The notes under the pieces are model-generated. The model worked only from the letters and a program-made list of their open reading frames with translations, did not search any database and was not told the DNA's origin. DNA of 42,544 nt from Armatimonadota bacterium (GTDB taxonomy: Bacteria > Armatimonadota > JAAZEB01), in NCBI GenBank assembly GCA_012512265.1, contig JAAZEM010000018.1, forward strand, positions 1 to 42,544, written 5' to 3'. Positions 38,729-42,544 of this stretch are shown piece after piece. How positions within the stretch are numbered: the first letter of the stretch is position 1; each line of letters begins with the position of its first letter. The translations under genes were made by a program, and so were the position numbers.

Positions 38729-39841
38729 CTACCGAGAGTCTCCCGCCATTGCGACCCCGATGACGGGTTCAGCCGGCCTGGCGCCTGCTTCCGCCACAGG
38801 CGGCTCGATTTCGCCCGCGATGGGCGGCCGGATCTCACCCCTGTCTGAGGCGAACTGGGTGGGGAAGGACGCTCGGTCTGCCAGCCCCCCCCAGATCCAC
38901 CGCAGGGCGTTGGCCAGCTTGCGAGGATCGTGCCGGACGAACTGGTCCATATTCAGGAGAGGGGCGGCCACCGGGATATAGCCCAGCTTGGCGATGGCAT
39001 CGAGATCCGCCGCGACCGGGCCGGCCCCTGTCCGCCGGTAACGCTCCGCGGCATCGGGTGGCGGCGGCTCCGTGTTGACCAGCACAAAGTCGAAGCAATC
39101 ACCCGCGCCGTGCTTCTGGAGCGCGCGCACGTGGTCGCTGGCGGTGTAGCCGGTCGTCTCCCCTGGCTGGGTCATGACGTTACAGACGTATACCTTCACT
39201 CCGGTACTGCGGCAGAGGGCGGTGCGGACCGCGTTGGGCAGAAGCGTAGGAATGACGCTGGTATACAGGCTCCCCGGTCCGATGGTGATCAGAGCGGCGT
39301 TCTCAATCGCCTGAATTGCTTCGGGAAGCGGCTCGGGGTCGATGGGATCTAGTTCCACGCGCTCAATCGGCGCCGGATAGGCCGTGATCGCGCTCTCGCC
39401 GCGGATCCAGACGCCGTCGCCCATATGGCCGCGGAGGTCGATTCGCGCCAGGCTCAGGGGGAGCACCCGCCCGCGAATCGCCAGAACTTTGCCCGTCTCG
39501 CTGATGGCCGTCTCGAAGGAGCCGGTAATATCGGCGAGCGCGGCGATGAGCAAGTTTCCGAAGGCATGGCCATCCAGACCCTTGCCTGGGGCATGAAACC
39601 GGTACTGAAACAGCTCTTTCATCAGGGGCTGCGCCTCGGCCAACGCCACCAGGCAGTTGCGGATGTCCCCCGGTGGAATGCACCCGAGATCGGCGCGCAG
39701 GCGTCCGGAGCTGCCCCCGTCGTCTGAGACAGCGACGATCGCGGTGAGGTCATCGACGACGTGTTTCAGGCCCTGCAGCAGCGAGGATAGGCCCGTCCCT
39801 CCCCCCAGAGCGGCGACAGACAAGTTCCTTCCACTCTCCAC
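38729..39841 (-). CDS. yvcK: YvcK/CofD-family gluconeogenesis factor
   Basis: This 370-residue protein is of the YvcK family, related to 2-phospho-lactate transferase CofD. YvcK binds UDP-N-acetylglucosamine and is needed for growth and normal cell-wall synthesis on gluconeogenic carbon sources. Seen are VAALGGGTGLSSLLQGLK at residues 8-25, AIVAVSDDGGSSGRLR, PPGDIRNCLVALA, GHAFGNLLIAALADITGSF, ITIGPGSLYTSVIPTLLP, VCNVMTQPGETTGYTASDHV and PLLNMDQFVRHDPRKLA. A Pro/Ala-rich tail of about 45 residues follows the conserved domain. GTG 39841 has GGAG seven bases upstream. The usual neighbours rapZ and whiA are not within the window. Confidence 0.94.
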   Translation of the reverse strand: MESGRNLSVAALGGGTGLSSLLQGLKHVVDDLTAIVAVSDDGGSSGRLRADLGCIPPGDIRNCLVALAEAQPLMKELFQYRFHAPGKGLDGHAFGNLLIAALADITGSFETAISETGKVLAIRGRVLPLSLARIDLRGHMGDGVWIRGESAITAYPAPIERVELDPIDPEPLPEAIQAIENAALITIGPGSLYTSVIPTLLPNAVRTALCRSTGVKVYVCNVMTQPGETTGYTASDHVRALQKHGAGDCFDFVLVNTEPPPPDAAERYRRTGAGPVAADLDAIAKLGYIPVAAPLLNMDQFVRHDPRKLANALRWIWGGLADRASFPTQFASDRGEIRPPIAGEIEPPVAEAGARPAEPVIGVAMAGDSR

Positions 39842-40478
39842 CCTCTTCTCCGTTCACACCCCACACCGCCCGTCACGGAGACGGGCACAGCCACCCACAT
39901 CCGACCCGCAGCGGATCGCCGGTCTCCGCGCCCAATGCCCCAAGGGGCGTTGCATGGAGCCACCGGGCATCGCCAGGCACGCTCGAACGCGTGCTCCCGT
40001 CATCTCCGGTGCTATCTCCTGCATACCCCGTGCCCTGTCGCGAAAAAACAGGATTTTGATCCACGGCGAAACCTTCCAGCGAGGAGGCGTGTCCTGGGAG
40101 CTATAACGCACGATTGTTCGTTCCATTCGTTCGCCGCCGCGAATATGGCAGCAACGCGATCAGGGTCATGCGGGCCAGCGTGACCAGCGTTGCCCGGCCA
40201 TGCCAGGCAGTCCCCGCGACGGGGATCACCAAGCGCCTTCGGGCGGCGATATGGCAAACCAGGCGAGCAAGACAACGTCGATAGGCGCCCCGAGCCGCCG
40301 GCGATTGCCGGCCACGAAGCGTGAAGGGACGCCGACGACGCACGATCTACGAGGCTGCCGGGGTTTCGGGCCACTTCCACTAATGGGTCTGTGATTCCGC
40401 GAAGGGCATTGGCACGTGTCGATGGCGCGTGCCTGGCAGAGGGGTCCTGAACGGCAGCCTTGACGGAAAGGAAAAGCC
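39842..40478. other. Divergent 637-base gap, structured, no gene recognised
   Basis: This lies between yvcK and the M23 peptidase gene. No reading frame is convincing. Structure on the plus strand includes a nested hairpin GCAACGC...GGGTCA...TGACC...GCGTTGC (40151-40193) and TCCCC/GGGGA near 40211-40225. On the minus strand GGATCAAAATCC is followed by TGTTTTTT (40064-40045), a small terminator-like element. No c-di-AMP or c-di-GMP riboswitch consensus was found. No full promoter could be identified. Confidence 0.45.
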
Positions 40479-40961
40479 TTGCAGCTTCGACGATATATTC
40501 TGGTACCGATTTTGACTGGAATCGCTTTGGCAGCCCCCGGTTGGGGCCTTTTTGGCGGGAGCAGCCCGCTGGTGACCCCAGCCGAGGCCGCGAACCGAAT
40601 GATGCTTCCGACCCGCAACACTATCACTTCGCGCTCTGGGCCGCGACGCTTGGGCTCTCACCACGGCGTGGACCTGCGAGCACCGATGGGCACGCCGGTG
40701 AAGGCCTCTGCCGCGGGCCGGGTCATCTTTGCCGGATGGAAGAATAGCATCTATGGCAACATGGTTGCCATCCAGCATCCGAACGGACTGGTGACGCGCT
40801 ACGCGCACCTGTCGAAGGTCTCGGTGCGCCCGGGCCAGCGTGTGGCGCGTGGCCAGGTGGTGGCGCGATCCGGCAACACGGGACGAAGCACCGGACCGCA
40901 TATCCACTTTGAAGTGTTGAGGAACGGCCGGGCGATCAACCCGCTGAGCGTCGCCGGCTAA
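40479..40961 (+). CDS. M23-family peptidoglycan endopeptidase
   Basis: This 160-residue protein has an N-terminal signal or anchor segment (RRYILVPILTGIALAAPGWGLF, residues 4-25) and a compact lysostaphin-type peptidase domain. The zinc ligands are intact: HHGVD (His61, Asp65) and HIH (His143), with His110 in YAHLSKV and His141 for catalysis. GTPVKASAAGRVIFAG and YGNMVAIQHPNG complete the fold. It cuts peptide cross-links in peptidoglycan, probably outside the membrane. TTG 40479 is the start, with AAAGGA six bases upstream. No separate cell-wall-binding domain is present. The long upstream gap and two hairpins downstream make it a single-gene unit. Confidence 0.95.
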   Translation: MQLRRYILVPILTGIALAAPGWGLFGGSSPLVTPAEAANRMMLPTRNTITSRSGPRRLGSHHGVDLRAPMGTPVKASAAGRVIFAGWKNSIYGNMVAIQHPNGLVTRYAHLSKVSVRPGQRVARGQVVARSGNTGRSTGPHIHFEVLRNGRAINPLSVAG

Positions 40962-40968
40962 TCTGCCC

Positions 40969-41021
40969 ATTCGAGAAGCGGTTCTCAGGAGCCGAGCGCA
41001 CTGCCGAAGCACTTCTCGAAT
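40969..41021 (+). repeat. Inverted repeat downstream of the peptidase gene
   Basis: Arms ATTCGAGAAG (40969-40978) and CTTCTCGAAT (41012-41021) are exactly complementary around a 33-base loop, starting seven bases after the peptidase stop. It may fold together with the terminator that follows, or stabilise the mRNA end. Confidence 0.5.
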
Positions 41022-41040
41022 AGGCGCTAAGCGACCAATC

Positions 41041-41089
41041 CGAAGGCTCGCTCGGGAAGGATGAAAAAACCTTCCCGAGCGAGCCTTCG
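41041..41089 (+). terminator. Strong terminator between converging genes
   Basis: Perfect 20-base arms (41041-41060 and 41070-41089) flank an A-rich loop, ATGAAAAAA. It stands between the M23 peptidase gene and the end of the opposing aminotransferase gene, so it can serve both. There is no U tract after the stem on either strand. Confidence 0.75.
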
Positions 41090-41137
41090 ACCACGTACCG
41101 CACCAGGCATCCGGAGCGGTTGTCCCATGATACGGAG

Positions 41138-42361
41138 TTACGCGCGTGCGGCGGCCTGGATCTTGGCAATGGCGTCGACGATCTCCTGCATCTCCTCGCG
41201 CGTGCCCAGGAGCATGTTCTGGGTGAACCAGACGGCCTCCTCCGTGCACGCGCGCTCGGCGACCGGGCAGACCACCTTCGTGTAATCCATCTGCGCTCCG
41301 GCCACAGTGCCCTGGGTGCGAAAGAGATCCGTGCGGTAGAGGGGCACATAGCCGGGGCTGCACGGAATCCCCTCGGCGGATAGCGTGCGAATAAACTCTT
41401 CGCGGGGCATGCCGCCGAACTCAGCCGCGTTGTAGCGGAACAGGTAGAGGTGATAGCCGTGGCCTGTCACCCGCTCATCCAGGCGCATCGGGCGGATTCC
41501 CGGGATTCTCCCCAACTCCGCGTTGAGGAAGCGGGCATTTTCCATGCGCCGCGCCGCCTGTTCCGGCAGGCGAGTCAATTGCGCGCGTAGCAGCGCCCCC
41601 TGAAACTCGGTCAGACGGTAGTTCGAACCCAGGACGTGGTGCTCGTACCAGGCGCCATCAGGAATGCGACCCACATTGACGATCGACCAGCACCGTTCGT
41701 GGAGCTGCTTGTCATTCGTGAGGATGATCCCGCCCTCGCCGGCGTTGATGTTCTTGCTCGACTGGAAGGAGAAGGTCCCCATATCGCCGATGGCACCCAC
41801 CTTTCGCCCTCGCCATGAGGCCGCGTGGGCGTGCGCACAGTCCTCGATCAGCGTGAGGTTGTGCTTGCGCGCCAGCTCGGTGAACGCGTCTAGGTCGACC
41901 GGGCAGCCGCCCACATGGACCACGATGATCGCGCGCGTGCGGGGCGTGATGGCGGCCTCGGCGGCCTTCGGATCCAGATTGTAAGTATCGGGCTCGATAT
42001 CGGCGAAGATCGGCACCGCGTTGACCATCAAGACGGAACTCGCCGTCGCGATGAAGGTGTAGGGCGGCACGATCACCTCGTCCCCGGCAGCGATGCCTGC
42101 CGCGCGCAGGGCGATCTCGAGCGACGCGGTGCCGTTGACGTTGCAGATGCCGTATTGCGCGTCCTGGAAGCGCGCGAACTCCTCCTCGAAGGCGTGCACC
42201 TCCGTGCCGGAAGTGCTTCCCCACTTTCCGGAGTGGAGAACACGGAGGAGGGCCTCCTCTTCCCGGGAATCCCAGACTGGCCAGGCGGGCCATGGGCGGA
42301 CTGCCGTATTGCGCACGGGAGTGCCCCCGTGAATCGCTAGCGTTGCTTTGGTAGATGCCAT
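41138..42361 (-). CDS. DegT/DnrJ/EryC1/StrS-family PLP aminotransferase
   Basis: This 407-residue protein is of the sugar aminotransferase family, which aminates keto-sugars for surface polysaccharides, antibiotics or inositol-derived compounds. Seen are WDSREEEALLRVLHSGKWG, NGTASLEIALRAAGIAAGDEVIVPPYTFIATAS, LIEDCAHAHAASWRGRKVG, and the cofactor-binding FSFQSSKNINAGEGG with the Schiff-base lysine. The next segment, YRLTEFQGALLRAQLTRL, and the end are typical. The AHBA synthase/scyllo-inosose aminotransferase branch is closest in feel, but no substrate can be assigned. ATG 42361 is chosen with GAGGAGTGGAG upstream. No polysaccharide genes are adjacent within the window. It diverges from the gene beyond the right edge. 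Confidence 0.93.
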   Translation of the reverse strand: MASTKATLAIHGGTPVRNTAVRPWPAWPVWDSREEEALLRVLHSGKWGSTSGTEVHAFEEEFARFQDAQYGICNVNGTASLEIALRAAGIAAGDEVIVPPYTFIATASSVLMVNAVPIFADIEPDTYNLDPKAAEAAITPRTRAIIVVHVGGCPVDLDAFTELARKHNLTLIEDCAHAHAASWRGRKVGAIGDMGTFSFQSSKNINAGEGGIILTNDKQLHERCWSIVNVGRIPDGAWYEHHVLGSNYRLTEFQGALLRAQLTRLPEQAARRMENARFLNAELGRIPGIRPMRLDERVTGHGYHLYLFRYNAAEFGGMPREEFIRTLSAEGIPCSPGYVPLYRTDLFRTQGTVAGAQMDYTKVVCPVAERACTEEAVWFTQNMLLGTREEMQEIVDAIAKIQAAARA

Positions 42362-42484
42362 CTTGCTCCACTCCTCGCAGGTGACTACACATCCCTCTCG
42401 CCTGCCGGCGATGGGCCAACACACCCCTTCGTTTCCCCCCGGGATGCGCATTCTCCTCTCGGTCGTGCCAAGCCACGATCTGGC

Positions 42485-42513
42485 TTTACAACAACGCCGT
42501 TGTGCGGTATAAT
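42485..42513 (+). promoter_or_regulatory. Near-consensus promoter for the gene beyond the right edge
   Basis: TTTACA (42485-42490) and a perfect TATAAT (42508-42513) are 17 bases apart on the plus strand, the best promoter in the window. The spacer contains a 13-base palindrome, ACAACG-C-CGTTGT (42491-42503), a typical repressor site position. The transcript would begin near 42520. Confidence 0.8.
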
Positions 42514-42524
42514 GATATCAGTCG

Positions 42525-42544
42525 CTCGCTGCCTAGGCAGCGAG
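42525..42544 (+). repeat. 20-base perfect palindrome at the expected transcript start
   Basis: CTCGCTGCCTAGGCAGCGAG is its own reverse complement and occupies the last 20 bases of the window, within the first bases of the transcript predicted from 42485-42513. It could be a second operator half-site pair, a 5' stabilising hairpin, or the first stem of a larger leader RNA that continues outside. Confidence 0.5.

Noticed and set aside
40101-40478. c-di-AMP (ydaO) or c-di-GMP riboswitch before the M23 gene
   Set aside because: A single GGCAAACC occurs, but the other conserved segments of either class are absent.

Overview
The window is one stretch of a GC-rich bacterial chromosome. The best guess at lineage is Armatimonadota (Chthonomonas/Fimbriimonas-like). 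The main reason is three separate pseudopilin-like proteins with an [12 protein letters not shown]-type N-terminus, an ARARE(N/K/S)AR segment and a C-terminal FADGHVK-type motif. Such proteins are abundant in Armatimonadota and Planctomycetes. RpoB, RpoC and a Bacillus-type GlnA without an obvious adenylylation loop do not contradict this. The assignment is inference; no rRNA or tRNA gene was seen.

Bases 1-9600 hold the RNA polymerase operon: the 3' part of rpoB (its 5' end lies outside the window) and complete rpoC, closed by a perfect 40-base palindrome. A DNA adenine methyltransferase and what looks like the decayed, internally deleted remnant of its partner endonuclease sit between the two genes. 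RpoB also carries a four-cysteine zinc-ribbon-like insertion.

Bases 9688-17660 hold a macrodomain protein divergent from a PRPP-synthetase-like enzyme, a tandem DUF1284-like cysteine-rich protein downstream of a Gfo/Idh/MocA oxidoreductase, a membrane-anchored protein of unknown function, and a GAF/SpoIIE phosphatase that converges on the next operon.

Bases 16583-19994 (minus strand) form a likely cofactor operon, nadA-lipA-ahbAB: quinolinate synthase, lipoyl synthase and a fused siroheme decarboxylase. A near-consensus promoter and a roughly 290-nt leader with mutually exclusive hairpins precede it. A radical SAM protein of the AhbC/AhbD type at 30878 suggests that this organism makes heme from siroheme.

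Bases 20112-22683 hold an HTH/TPR regulator translationally coupled to a lipoprotein, with a perfect palindrome between promoter and start codon. Bases 23020-28361 hold a pseudopilin with a repeat-rich membrane protein, a ceramidase-like hydrolase coupled to a nitroreductase, two more pseudopilins, and a small LuxR-type regulator. Next come a hairpin-rich 875-base gap, a NagZ-like GH3 enzyme, the radical SAM protein and a Tat-exported aldo/keto reductase (29237-33049).

The last third contains a copper-amine-oxidase-N-like secreted protein, a membrane protein, glnA with a palindrome over its -35 region, a NagD-type HAD phosphatase, a phospholipase C/P1 nuclease-like protein, YvcK, an M23 peptidase and a DegT-family aminotransferase. 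The window ends with a strong promoter and palindromes that belong to the next gene.
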